64,000 nt of DNA from Warburgia ugandensis (GCA_035236585.1 CP141133.1:43789729-43853728), one strand, 5' to 3'. Counted from the first letter of the stretch, positions 1-12,061 are shown. Made by a program: numbers and translations. The notes: generated by a model not told the origin, from the sequence alone.

Positions 1-458
1 GAGATTGTAAGATCTGAACCACCCATCATAGTAAGGTTGTGGAATAGTCCAAACAACATTCCCCTTTCCAAACAAGTAAGGCTAAAGAAACTGCAACGCA
101 CGCTTTGCCGCTTCGGTTTCTGATAACCTTCGTTTCTTGTGACCCAAAGACAAAGCATAGAACTGAGAACCAATCTTTCTTCGGTGAGCTGGTCTATTGA
201 TCCGATCCTTCAACGTATGTCAGATACTATGGCATAGCCAACTTGTTCTTCTGCAAGTATTCATGTAACAGACTATTCTAATAAGCCATGTTTCAACATC
301 AGAAACAACCAATCCTTGTGATGTGTAGATCAAGATCCATGTGAGATATACTAGATCTAAGACTTTTATGAGATGATTTAAAATATCTTCATCAACAGCT
401 AAGACTAATTGATGATTGAGGTGTGGAATTGGATCGAGTTTGATAATCCATCCCGTTC
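1..458 (-). pseudogene. Coding-like relic of unknown family
   Basis: Read on the minus strand, one frame stays open from about 458 down to the window edge apart from two stops (a TGA in the codon at 220-222 and a TAG near 86-88). About nine stops would be expected by chance in a frame this long in such AT-rich DNA. The stretch at 1-180 is less AT-rich than the neighbouring DNA and reads as a basic, globular-looking protein segment with runs such as SLGHKKRRLSETEAAKRAL and NVVWTIPQPYYDGWF. No family is recognised and no start codon is seen; an intron or truncation could lie upstream. It may be an exon or pseudogene of a host gene, or part of a transposon protein. The frame evidence is direct; function is unknown. 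Confidence 0.4.
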
Positions 459-682
459 AACTAAATTATTGAGATTATATAATTAGAGTTATTGATTTAT
501 TCCTTGATCTGTGATGATCAAGTAGACAATCCTTGTCAGGATTTCTATGGACAGTACAGATCGCACACATTCAAGTCAATTGATTGATGATCAAGCAACA
601 TGGATAGCTGGACATCCTTTAGATGGACCTCCATGAGGTAGGATTATCATCTTTATCTCTTTATTTTATTGAATTGCATGTT
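459..682. other. AT-rich spacer, nothing recognised
   Basis: No coding frame, terminal repeat or RNA gene is apparent. The stretch contains several GATC tetramers. Confidence 0.5.
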
Positions 683-1055
683 TGCATGGCTTGAAATCAT
701 GGGCAAAGGTAGTGGAATGCTACTACCTTTTGCATGGATTTTGTCTCGACACATTTTATTCACCTTGAACTCTATAAACTATCTCTGAGGCTCATCTACT
801 TGCTCTAGAATGATTCAAACATTACTTAAACTTTAAAATGATGGAAAATAAGCCTTGTAACTCATGTGGCTTAGGTGCCTTGCATGGCTTGAAATCACAT
901 GCAAAGGTGGTGGAATGCCACTACCTTTTGCATGGATTTTGTGTGGGCACATTTTTATCACCTTGAACTCTATAAACTATTTCTGGGGCTCATCTACTTG
1001 CTCTAGAATGATTCAGTCGTTGCTTAAACTTTAAAATGATGGAAAACAAGCCTTG
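683..1055. repeat. Direct duplication, 198-bp offset, with hairpins
   Basis: Bases 683-858 recur at 881-1055 with scattered substitutions, joined by about 22 unrelated bases. Each copy holds an inverted repeat of the type GCAAAGGTRGTGG-AATG-CCACTACCTTTTGC, around 705-735 and 903-930. The words CAAAGGTGGTGGAA and GCATGG also occur, on the opposite strand, in the T-family LTRs near 37190 and 43370, so this may be a diverged T-type LTR piece. Confidence 0.7.
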
Positions 1056-1920
1056 ACTCTTGGGATTGATCTAAGTCATTGATTACCATCTAAAACAATT
1101 TGGACTATTGGATCATTCTATTAACACCTACAAAAGATTAGAAAAGGCACTATTTAGTATTTGGAAAATTATGATGTATCACATACTTACCTTGGATCAA
1201 CATCTACACCTGCAAAATATCAAAATTTTGGATTATCACTTTAAAAATGCATGTGTCATGAATTTTGGAAAAACCCTAGAATAATGCCCCATATTCTATA
1301 CCACTAATTAAGTACCTTTCATGCAATATTGACTACTTATTTACAATCTCACAATTGAGAAAGGTAAGATTTACTAATCATCATTCTTATAATTTTCTAC
1401 ATTTCCTATATGACTCCATGGTTGAATTTCATAGACTAATTTAATATACGTTATCTTGCAAGCTAATTTGGGAAGCAAGAGTTGCTTCTAATTAGATCTA
1501 AATGATATAAAAATGGAATAGATTGAATATCTTTTGACTTTTAATCTGTAGATCATTAATGTTATTTAATGTTAATGTTTTTATCAATGAAATACAAACT
1601 AGAACTTTATTTATTAGGATGTCTTCCTTTTTTCTTTTGATTGAAGTCTATGTGTGCTTTCTTTATTTCTATGAGTTAAGTTGTTGTGTCAAACCAAACA
1701 TATAGGTGTGTTTTTTCTTTATTTTAGCGAGAAGTGTGTATGAAGAAGTTCAATGAGGAATGTTGGAAGTGAATGTATGTTGTAAAATGATTATATTATA
1801 TAAAAATGAAGTGCATGTATTCTTTTTTCTAGTGATAGTGACTATTGAATGTATTTTGAACAACGAAGATTGTGGAAATAATGTAAAAGAAAAAACCAAA
1901 CAAAGAATACAAAAACTAAT
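1056..1920. other. AT-rich sequence, no supported gene
   Basis: A 100-codon open frame starting at 1760 has low-complexity composition, overlaps the repeat cluster that follows and resembles nothing known, so it is not called. The tract may be the interior of the CACTA-like element that ends at 2191. Confidence 0.4.
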
Positions 1921-2191
1921 CAGGAAGAATGTACAAAATAAGATGATTTTAAAAGAACCATCTTTTATTTATATAGTAAATAAGACAGTTTTTGAAAAGA
2001 CATCATATATTACAAATATAGGACACTTTTTCAAAAACCATCTTATATTATTTGTAATATAATATGATTTATCCAAAGCCATCTTATATTCTATGTAATA
2101 TAAGGTGATCTTGGAACCATCTTATGTTTGTCTATTTTTTATAAGATGGCTATTTTTCCAGCCATCTTAAAGACTGCTAAATGTAGTAGTG
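1921..2191. mobile_element. CACTA-like transposon terminus with subterminal repeats
   Basis: Short motifs AACCATCTTA and its complement TAAGATGG recur at least six times in both orientations between about 1955 and 2168, forming several small hairpins. The cluster ends in ATGTAGTAGTG at 2181-2191, whose complement begins CACTAC. Plant En/Spm (CACTA) elements are known for CACTA-starting ends preceded by dense subterminal motifs, so this looks like one terminus. The partner end was not found upstream in the window, and a 3-bp target duplication cannot be tested. Confidence 0.5.
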
Positions 2192-2826
2192 ATAGTGATG
2201 TTAAAACTACCTATCTATTGTGACATTTCTTCAATTTCATGCATGCCTTTTATTCATCTTGAATTATAATTTAGCTTGTGTTCTACATAAATATCCAATT
2301 GGTACTTCAACCTAGATAACAAACCAGTATATAGGCCGCACATCAAATACAAATGTCATATTAGTATATAGATCATACATCTATTCCTAAATCATAGATA
2401 AGATCTAGGTAAATCATATGTAATTATAAGTTGTGCAGTTATCAACATACAATGGCAACTAAATCGTTCTAACTTAAATGAAACTTAATATTAACAATAG
2501 ATCTAATCTTTTTGACTGATTGAATAATCAAAATTTCCCAATCCTAGTAATTTAGGTTGCTAATATGATTTCATAGCCATATAGCCTTGCTCAGACATTC
2601 ATTAGATGCTAGAATCTCATAACCATGTCATTGATTGCTGATCAATAGTTTAGATCAATGTGTGTATTCAATAGCTAACATCAGAACCATAAATTAATAC
2701 CTTACAACAAGCTCTAACAGTTCTTGACACACTAATGAATGAGAATCTGAGAGAAGATGCACATGTACTACCATGGATTAATGGTTTAGATCTCTTTAGA
2801 TTAGGTAGGCTAGAAATCAATTCTAA
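2192..2826. other. AT-rich sequence, nothing recognised
   Basis: No open frame of note and no clear terminal repeat. It may belong to the diverged minus-strand LTR that follows, but no boundary is visible. Confidence 0.4.
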
Positions 2827-3979
2827 TCAACCCTCAACAAAGCTACAATATTTCAATTTCTTAGAGTCTTGATTGGGTTTTCCTATTGTAGATTGATAAG
2901 TAAAATCATGCATATTTAGTGAAAAATGTGGATCGAGTTTGTCAATTTCTAATTGTCCATCTAAATCTAAGCGATTGAATTTTACCCATTGAATCATCAG
3001 TTTTCTATAGCTGACCGATGGTTGATAGTTTAGGTCTAGTTTTCTAACTTGCAAGATCACTGCATGACTAAAATATGATAAAAGGTATGGTTTCATCCAA
3101 TCCATTTTATGAGTCACCCACAAGTGAATTAGAGTTCTAGTGGAGTGATCAAAGTTCCATATATAGCTTTTCCAACTATGGATTGAGAGAAAGTGAAGAT
3201 GGGTTACTTGAAAAGCTTAGATATATTCAGGCATAACAAATCAATGACTAATCAAAAGAAAAACAAAGAGAAATCAAAATAAAACTACCTCTTTGATGTT
3301 TTTGAACTATCATTCATTGTGAAGGAAGGTGGTTTTTAGACAAATAACGATAATGAGATCCAATATTATTTATTAGAACTATTTCTTTTGAAAATTTCAA
3401 TGGAAACATCACCGATCAAGGAATGGTCTTAAGGCTTTTATTCTGAGGAAAACGGTGGTGAATGGAAAGATAGAGATCGGCTTTTCTTCCCTCCTTTCTT
3501 CTTGTCCTCTCCTCCTTTTTCTTCCTTTCCTTCATCTTCTTCTTTCTTCCATCAAGTTTTCATTTCTTTATTTCTATTTCAATTGATTATAACTTATAGG
3601 GGGTGTCATTATCAAATCTGACTCCTGCATTAAGTTATTTTATGATATGTTTTTACTAATGGTGTTTCCCCCTGTACAATAGTATGATTTGATTTAGAAC
3701 ATACTTGAGGCTGAGATTTGGCTAACCATACCATTTGAATTTTACAACTAAGTCCAACATAGTGAAATGACCAAAATGCCTTTAGGGGGCATCATGATTA
3801 GCTTTGTTGAAAACCTATTTTCAAGCACATTCCAATTATTAAGGTTTCAATAGTTAATTTTATATCTTTCAAAAGTTCATTTCTCTATAAACTACAAATG
3901 TGTAAATCTCAAATTTATATTCCAGTTTAGTTAAAATTAATAATTGAATCAAATAGAATTAAAAAATTAGGGTAATACA
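2827..3979 (-). mobile_element. Diverged chromoviral-type LTR, 5' part
   Basis: On the minus strand the sequence beginning at 3979 reads TGTATTACCCTAATTTTTT, like the LTR starts of families A and B (TGTAATAACCCC, TGTAATGTCCCC). The phrase GTGAAATGACCAAAATGCC near 3760 is also in the family B LTR near 17118 at the equivalent distance from the LTR start. The left limit is not clear. The open frame at 2827-3123 falls within this LTR-like tract and is not regarded as a gene. Confidence 0.45.
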
Positions 3980-5134
3980 ATTGCCATTGTTAGGCATGGT
4001 AAATAAAAAGTATGTTGTGAGTCAGCTATAGTGGTATCTCCCACCAATCTAGAATCGCCATTGTTAGGCATTAGATACCATTACACACTTTGTTGGTTAG
4101 GGGCCGGAGGCCAACCCATACAACCTTTGAACATAAGACCACTAGGCACTTTAGCCAGCCAAAAACATATAACTAGGGTATCATCATACCTAGTATCTCA
4201 TCCAAAAATTTCATCAAATATGATATGTGAATCATATCTTTTTCAATATTTAAATTCTTATCAATTTAGTTGGCATATCAAAAAATTTTAAAAATATACT
4301 TGGAAAAAAATCTCACTTTAGAGATTTTCAAAACAATATTTATGAGTTTCATTTGACTCATTAAAATTCTAATTTTCAAGCATGAAATTCATGGCCATCA
4401 AAACCATGCATGTTGCCAACCAAAGTTTCCATGAATTAGAAAAAAGAAAAAAAGGGAACCAATTCTTTCCAAAGTTATGTTTAGCATGTAAAATCATAAA
4501 TTTTGAACTTATCTTTTAAAATATGATAAAAGTATTACTGTAAGGCAGATCATACAATTTGTAAATATATAAATATATATTAAAATCATTAAAAAATCAT
4601 GGTATATACTTGTCACACTCGGGTATCATCTTTTGAAATGAACATCATAGCACTATCTTGTTCCATTCGTCAAAATGAAGTCAGGTATATTATGGAATTT
4701 AAGACGCTATCTACTAACAAAGAGGAAATGTGCACAACAAATGGATATTTCAAAATTGTGATTGAAATAAATAGTTTACATATTGCACACTACATGTACT
4801 TACTTTTTAGAACCAATTTTCTTGTTATATCACTCGGTGTGTAGGAACCTTAAGCATGATTCTTTCATTAGGTTTTTCCATGTTCAAAATCCAACCCATC
4901 CAACTATATTATGAAAATGGATATGTCATGTGCAGGTTCTTATTCCATATAAGTAGATTATATGAATTCAATTCAAATGACTAGGTTATGAAGTGATTAG
5001 ATAGTTAGATGTATGTCATCCTTTAAGAATAAAGTAGGCATTAATTCACCATCCAACCTGTCGAATGATGCACTCACATAATGCAGAGGTCTATAATAAC
5101 TCATTACTTGCTAGGTGTGTAGCACATCTAATGA
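3980..5134. other. Mixed LTR debris and AT-rich sequence
   Basis: Bases 4030-4300 resemble, in minus orientation, the block in family B LTRs around 15470-15520: both have a GGTTGG..GGCCGG(A/G)GGCCAACCCA-type core followed by a CATA..GCACT/CCACT segment. The remainder (4300-5134) is AT-rich with no recognised structure. Confidence 0.4.
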
Positions 5135-8100
5135 TGGGCCGTTCGTTCCTTGGTCCCAGATCAAATCTAAGCCTTAGGAAAGACTGTGAACTTCCAGATC
5201 CAATTCTGGAGTCATCTGAAATCCAAATTGAGATCGGAAAGAAGCTATGGAAAGATTGAAACCTCTATTTTCTGATGAAATGATAAAATAGATATACTAT
5301 TTAGCAAAAGCTTTATATATTAAAGAAACAAGTTTCCAATTAGCTAGATCTTCAAGATCTGAGATGATCAGATCTTAAAAATATGTTTTAGTAATGATAT
5401 ACTGTTGAAATAAAGTGATATCTATGGTTTATTTGGATATATATGAGATATATTAAGGGATCTACCCATTATGGTAGAAAAACCCTAAAAATACAAAGGG
5501 GCCCACTTGATCAATGAGATCAAGTGTGATTTGATCCCTTGGGATGGATAGAATGAATGTTGATATGATGAAATCCAAGGAAATCATGGATGGATTATGA
5601 CAAAAATAGATCAATATGATCTTTTGACCTTAATAAAGAAAATTCCCTAAATATAACTAAAATCCTTAATCAAAGGAAAAGATCTAAGATCTAATGGTTG
5701 GATCATAAGTAAAGGTTTCTAAAAATGTTAATGTAATTAGTTTCATTTTATATAATAGCATCTTAAATATGATTAGTTATAAAGCATGCTAGTATAACAG
5801 CATGATATGTGATTTCATTATTATCATAAGGTGCTAGATTTAATTATTTTAAGTACCTTGCCTCATTATCATTAAATGTTAAATTATGTAGTTTTATGCT
5901 TTGAATTTATAATTCACTTATGTTTAAATGTTATTAGTAGATCTACTTGTTATGAGATAAAGAGCATAAAACATCAAAAATGTAATCTAATGAGAAAGTA
6001 GAGTGTCATGACACGAATAAGAATAGAGTACTTTGGACTTAATTAGTAAGGGCTATAGTTAGTAGGACAATATAAGGATTATCAAATCCTTGGCCCAAAT
6101 TAGGAAAAGAATAATAAACCCCATGAATGACATTATAAATATTCACGGACTTAATTAAAATCCATTAGAAAGAGTACTTAGGGTAAACATGCTTATAGGA
6201 ACCTTATGAAAGGTTGAGCTATGGTCATTCTAGTGAATGATGAACATAGTAGTTAAGGGGGTTATCTAATAGAGCCTCACTCTTCCCCTACCTTCTGTTA
6301 ACATTTATGAGGTCTAAACACCTCCTTACATGAGGATTGAAGTACCACTTTGTGTTCACCCATTCTGCTAGTAAGCCTTAGCCAATTGGAAATAAGAGGA
6401 GCAGTCTAGATTTAGGCTTGAATAAGCTACCTTCAACCAGCACATTAACTAGTTGAATAATAATTATAAGAGCATAAAAGGTTAGTAAATTACCTAACCC
6501 TAATAAAAACAATAAGTAAGATAAGGATGATCAAACAAGATCCATTAGATCTTGGATGATCAAGAACAATAAGAATAAGAATACTATATTGTACATAGTA
6601 TGCATGTTTAGTAGTACACTTGTTATAGTTCATTAGATTAGATAATCCAAACCCTTGATCAAAGATGATTCAAGGAAGAAAACCAAGATCATCCTCCATA
6701 GGGATGATCCAATAACTGAACTTAGATCAAAGAAGAACCAGATGATAGAAGATCTAGGACCTTGATCTTTATCAACATGTGTAGATTATCAATCAATGGA
6801 TCTATGAAAGATCAAGATCAAGGAGATGGACACACAAAGACATAGAAAAATACTTAGATATGAATGATCTAAAGATCAATCTAATCATTAGATCTAGTGA
6901 TCAATAGGATTTTTCATAATTTATATATTGACAATATGTATGGATGTACATATTACATACATCAGTCAGGATCATGCAAGATTGGGGAAAAGAGATCAAT
7001 CCTTAAAGGTAGAAGGATTTGATGAACGCATTTACATGAGATATACATGATTGTACTCATGATCTTATGTTGACAAGAGTAATGATAATACTTGTATTAA
7101 ATCTCTTGAAAACCTTATGATCCAACCAAACACATATAAGATGGTTAAGGACTAAACTATAAGTGAATAGGAAACTAGAAAATATTTCAGCCCTAAGTAA
7201 ACAGACATATGGTCTGATATATATGAAATCTATTTTACATACAAGCTTGGAGGCTTGTGAGTTTGTTTTAATAGGCATAAGCCTAGGGGAATGCTATTGC
7301 TAGAGGAGTTATGAGGGTTTGGCCACCCGCTCCTTAAAATTTGATGATATGATGATACCTTGCCCAAAGAGAGGCTAAAAGTCGGGTGGTGGCAATTATG
7401 GGAAGGCCACCACTGTGAAAGTCTTGCCCCCCCATATGGGCAGTGACATAATATTTTCCACCGTGGTATCAGTGGTGAACAGGGCAGTTATCCGAGCGCG
7501 TTAGTACGGATCAGATTGCAGCATAGCAACCTTTTGGATTATTTTGCACTATCATGCATATGAGAATAGGCACAGTAAAATCTTTATGTTGTAGCATAAT
7601 GAAATGCTAGGTAATTGTATATTACCAATATTTCCCAAGAAAGGAAATTCCCAGTATAAGATTAGCTGTAATACTAAATTCTCAAAACGAAGAGAATTGA
7701 TCAGCTTAGTTGGGAATGATATTTGACTACTTTCACAAATTTAACTAGTTTACGCATGAAGGGTATATATGTATATATATATATATATATAACTTACAAA
7801 GTAAAGAGTATGCTTAAGGATAATGAGATTATGAAGTATTGGAATTACATTGTCAATGTTATGTTTCTTGAATCCCCTACCAAGCATTGCTTGCTGAGAT
7901 ATTGTACTTGTTGCAATATCTCAGATTAAGGGAAGGAGAGTTAGGAGCTGAAGACGATAAAAGACTTGAAGAGAATAATCTTCAAGGTATACCCTTGAAG
8001 AGATGTATTTTTCTTTGTTGAGAGTATTATTGTATGGTGAGCTTGAGTTTTAGATTATGTAATTTGGACAAGTATTGTACTAGATTTGGCTGTACTGTGA

Positions 8101-8329
8101 ACCACTGGATGGATCCTGGAGTTTAATAAAAGTATATTCCTTCAATGGAATTTTATTTTGTACACAAATGGTACTTATGTTATGTATGAAGTGGTGACTT
8201 GGGTTTTCAAAACAAGTTCTAAAGAAAAGAATTTTTGCTGCTTTGTTTTACAAAATTTTTTTACACTCTTAAGGGCCTTGCCTTTCAAAATACATTACAA
8301 AACATGTTACAAAAACCCGGGTCGTCACA
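5135..8329 (+). repeat. 5' LTR of element A1 (5'-truncated)
   Basis: Co-linear with 13408-19281 of the 3' LTR (minus the nested insertion): 3195 against 3192 bases. Homology begins at TGGGCCGTTCG; the first 1345 bases of the LTR, including the TATA box, are absent, and the flank before 5135 is unrelated. The LTR ends GGGTCGTCACA, directly before the PBS. Loss of U3 means this copy could not start a normal transcript. Confidence 0.88.
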
Positions 8330-8331
8330 GT

Positions 8332-8343
8332 TGGTATCAGAGC
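8332..8343 (+). promoter_or_regulatory. Primer-binding site, initiator tRNA-Met
   Basis: TGGTATCAGAGC lies two bases after the LTR end at 8329. This is the standard complement to the 3' end of plant initiator tRNA-Met used to prime minus-strand DNA synthesis, and it fixes the LTR boundary and orientation. Confidence 0.95.
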
Positions 8344-8453
8344 AATTCATCCAGTCACAGTACAGTACAAATATGTCCAAAAGAGAGATTATAATCCAAG
8401 TCTAGATTAAGATAGAAGTAGTTGTATAGAGGATTGATAGAAATTATGAACAG

Positions 8454-8609
8454 ATGCCACCAAAGATAGTCACAAGACAGGCAACTCAAAATACTCCAGT
8501 AGACAATATGGAAAGAGTAACAATGAGTAATGTGGAGGAGATGATGACAAGGGTGTTGAAGAACCTTCTTCCTCACCTACAACAAACCCAAGGTTCATCA
8601 CCTTTGTAG
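8454..8609 (+). pseudogene. gag N-terminal remnant of element A1
   Basis: A 51-codon frame starts 110 bases after the PBS with MPPKIVTRQATQN and ends in TAG at 8607-8609. An MPP-type start at this distance from the PBS, followed by an acidic-then-leucine-rich helix (VEEMMTRVLKNLLPHL), is typical of Tekay/Del gag leaders, where Gag would form the virus-like particle. The usual gag continues for about 400 more residues (capsid domain and CCHC knuckle); none is seen in any frame after the stop. The start was chosen as the first ATG after the PBS that gives a family-like N-terminus. Either a truncated relic or a short leader peptide kept in a non-autonomous element; the former is more likely. Confidence 0.6.
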
Positions 8610-8639
8610 AAATACCAAGTACGTTAGCTCAGGTTCAAC

Positions 8640-8955
8640 CTGAAGTGAAGAGATAAGTTATTAGTTGATGAGAAGGAGTTATGTGATAAACTCATTAGTT
8701 AAGAGATAAGTATAAAAGAAGTTAACTCATTAGTGAAGGATAAGTCTTGAAAGAGTAGCCTCATTTGTTGAAGAGGATGTAAAGAGTTGACTCATTAGTG
8801 AGGAAAGAGTTAAACTCATTAGTTGAGGAATATGGAAAGAGTAGACTCATTTGTGAAGAAAGAGTAACTCATTAGTGAAGGATGAGTATAGAAAGAGTTA
8901 AACTCATTAGTTGAGAATGAGTATAGAAAGAGTTAGTGTAATGAAGGAATAGTTT
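8640..8955. repeat. Degenerate tandem repeat, core CTCATTAGT
   Basis: The words ACTCATTAGT(T)GA and AAAGAGT(T) recur about eight times at irregular 30-45-base intervals, with GAGTATAGAAAGAGTT between some copies. It directly follows the short gag frame. Confidence 0.75.
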
Positions 8956-9898
8956 AGTACCAGTAGATATTATTGGATGAAAGGATTAGAAATACTACTT
9001 AGCAAGTAAGAATTCCAATAAAGGGAATAATAAGATATAGAAATCAATAAGAAAACATTTCAATAGATGTAAGGTATGATGTTTAGGTCTAACTTAAAGT
9101 CCTGAGTAAACATACAAAGTACGTTAATACTAGTATGTATATAACCATTATTAAGTGAAGTATGTATATAACCATTACTAAGTGAAGAAATGGAGATAGA
9201 GAGAAAAAAGTGATTAATTGGAAATAAAAAAATAAAAAATTCCAACCTTATGGAAAAGGTGAAATGGAGATTTATGATAACTAGGTGTTAAAGATGAAAA
9301 CATTAGAAGTACTATAAAATTCAAAGATAACATTACATATATAAAGAAATATATATGTAGGAATTAGAAATGCTACTATTTAAATGAAATTAATCATCAA
9401 AATAGAGAGGATATGACTTGAAAGAAATTTAAGGAGATAGGTGAGGAAGTTCAAAATTTGTAAATGAGAATAGTTTGAAATAAATATGAGTAATGAGTTA
9501 AGCAAGTATTTTTCTCCAAAATTAGTGAGGCAAAGGATTTGGTGGAGAAATGATAAAATTTTAGAACATGAAGAGATGATCTTTGATATTAGAATAAAAT
9601 GAAAAGGAAAAAGAGAGTTAGATATGTTAAAGGGACAAAAATATGATCCCAAACTTATTAAGAAAGACAATTAAACCATGAGAATATATGGTTAACAAAG
9701 AAATTATAGCTCTATATATGGTACAACAATTATGAAATCACCAAGTTAGAAATTATAAAGTTATGACAAATCATTGTGGAAATTAGCACTAGAGGATTTT
9801 CAAGGATTAAAGAATTATTGATATAATAACTTTGGTGCTATTGAAAATAATTTTGGGACTATCATAAAGAGAAGTACCTTTGGTATAGATGGTAAAAT

Positions 9899-10022
9899 GG
9901 TCATGGAACATGAAAACAAAGAGAAATATTGATTAGGAAAATATAGTCATTGATTATCATGGTCATGGAACTTGAAAACAAAGAGAAATATTGATTAGGA
10001 AAATATAGTCATTGATTATCAT
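9899..10022. repeat. 62-bp tandem duplication
   Basis: 9899-9960 and 9961-10022 are identical except for one A/T difference, in the A1 interior. This indicates a recent local duplication. Confidence 0.95.
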
Positions 10023-11620
10023 GAAGAGGAGTACATCTTATTGATCCAGGCAAATGAAGAGCTAAATATGAATAGAGATATTACTTCCAATTACATGATG
10101 GAGTTGGTGATATTGATAGATTTAAGAAATATAGTAGGGGGAAATATATTTTTGGAAGAAAGGTGAAATAAAACATGAGAAATGAAAACAAATATTGGTT
10201 GTTAAATTTAAGTTTAAAGATGATTGTGAATGAGATATAAATCCAAATTGTTGGAGAAATAAGTGGTTAGAAATTTTAAGATAGTTTGAAGATTTTCAAT
10301 CTTACATGAGATTGAATGAGAAAATATCTATAATAGTTGAGGAAAATAACATCAAATTATATGAATGAGTTGAACGAACAACTTTTTAAGGATATGGAGT
10401 GATTATAGCAATTTACATTATGAGAGTAACAAATTTCTTTTAGGAAAAGAAAAAGGAGGAATCAATATAAGGATGCATAAATGATGTTGAGGAAATTAAG
10501 TATCCTTTTTCTCTATAAGGATGAGCATTTTCAATGTTATTATTAATTGGGAATTGGAAATGCAACATCAAAGTATAGAATCAAAAACAAATTTTAAAGT
10601 TCTATGAGTTAGATAACAAATGTTCATGAATTTGAGGAGAATGAAATATATTGAATGAAGTGGTAATGATATATGGAAATAGATTTCAAGAAATCAAGAG
10701 CATTCAGGGGATATATGTTAGACACTTACAAAACTTGTCTTGTAAGTGTACATGTGATTAAAGAAAGCAAAGTTTAGGTTATATAAATTTTAAGGATAGC
10801 ATGGAATTTGACCCAACAAAGGTGGAATATGAGATCAAAATATGAAATGACAATGACAATTAGAGAAATATATCTCTTATTGATTTTATAACATAAGGAC
10901 ATTCTTTTGGTGAAGTTTTTCCATTGGTTACATAAAACCTAAATGAGTTGACAATAGATTGTTGAGAATTAAAGACTAGTTGATAAATTATGGTGTTTGT
11001 AAAGATTTGAGAAGGGATGATTACAAAGTCAATATGGACTCTTTTAATTGGAATTATCAAGAATATCTCAAATAAAGAGTTAGTATGATATGATAAAGGC
11101 TATGAGGTACACTTGAAAGAAGCATGAGGAAATGCAAAATCTAGAAATTTTGAAGCCTATGACATATAAATATATATAAGAGGAAAAGAGATAAATATTA
11201 TCATAGATTGTGAGAATGTTCTGAATATTGTTCTAAATATGAGAAAGAAATAACAAAAGAGGATCAGGAATATATATACAGAGTTAAATGACACTATCTT
11301 GGATGGAAAAATGTAGAAACTCAAGTATTATGAATAAAATGGCACTCAAAGAGTGTTACAAAAATAATGGATGGGAATGAGGAAAGATTCATTACAAGGA
11401 AACTATTATTCAAAGACAGAATTTGACAAGAAGTTGTCAATAGAAGGAAATAGTAAAGAAGTACAAACTGTAGAGAAGAAATAAAGTATACACTTCCAAA
11501 TAATGGAAGAATAAGAAAAGAGAAAATTACTTCCAAAGATTGGAAGGTTGTTACAAAGAACAATAATTGAAGTTATAGAATCTAATCAATATGTATTATA
11601 GAAAGTTTAAGGACTATATA

Positions 11621-11698
11621 TAGTAGGAAAGCTATGTTCAAACTTTATATGTTGATACATAGTAGGAAAGCTATGTCAAAACTTTATATGTTGAAAAA
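11621..11698. repeat. 39-bp tandem duplication
   Basis: 11621-11659 and 11660-11698 both start TAGTAGGAAAGCTATG and share CAAACTTTATATGTTGA apart from a one-base shift; second internal duplication in the A1 interior. Confidence 0.9.
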
Positions 11699-12048
11699 GA
11701 ATGAGGATGAGCAATAGAAGGTATGATGGAAAATTGTGAAGTATGAAAAGACTGGTGAAAATTACCAGTCAAGTGAAATGGAAGGTTTTGAAACAAAAAG
11801 GGATAACTCAATAAGACTTATTAATCCTTTTTTTTGGGAAATTCTAGCAAGGACTAGATTTAGTATATAGTGCATTATTAAGGTTAGTCATGGAAGAGCA
11901 TTTTAACCTTTGAGAGAAAGGTAGTATAGAAAAGGAACGAAAGGAAATAGAATTTCCATAAGTGACAAGGCCACATGTGTAAGGCTATGAAAGAATTGTG
12001 AAAACTCCTAAGTGAGTTGTATTACAAATTTCGAGGATGAAATTATTG

Positions 12049-12061
12049 TAAGGGGGAAAGA
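12049..12061 (+). promoter_or_regulatory. Polypurine tract and end-of-pol signature of A1
   Basis: The G-rich tract GTAAGGGGGAAAG sits immediately before the 3' LTR. Just upstream, TTCGAGGATGAAATTATT can be read NFEDEI, the usual last coding words of plant Tekay/Del pol. The PPT would prime plus-strand DNA synthesis. Confidence 0.88.

Larger units (their letters stand above)
8610..12048 (+). other. Interior of A1 without recognisable gag-pol
   Basis: About 3.4 kb, purine-rich on the plus strand, with stops in all frames at short intervals. No RT, protease, RNase H or integrase motif (for example a DD pair with hydrophobic context, or an HHCC pattern) could be read. It holds several internal duplications listed separately. 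This matches the general description of a large retrotransposon derivative (LARD): LTRs, PBS and PPT around non-coding sequence. Confidence 0.6.

Noticed and set aside
1760-2062. 100-codon open frame
   Set aside because: Low-complexity AT-rich translation that runs into the CACTA-like subterminal repeats; no family resemblance.
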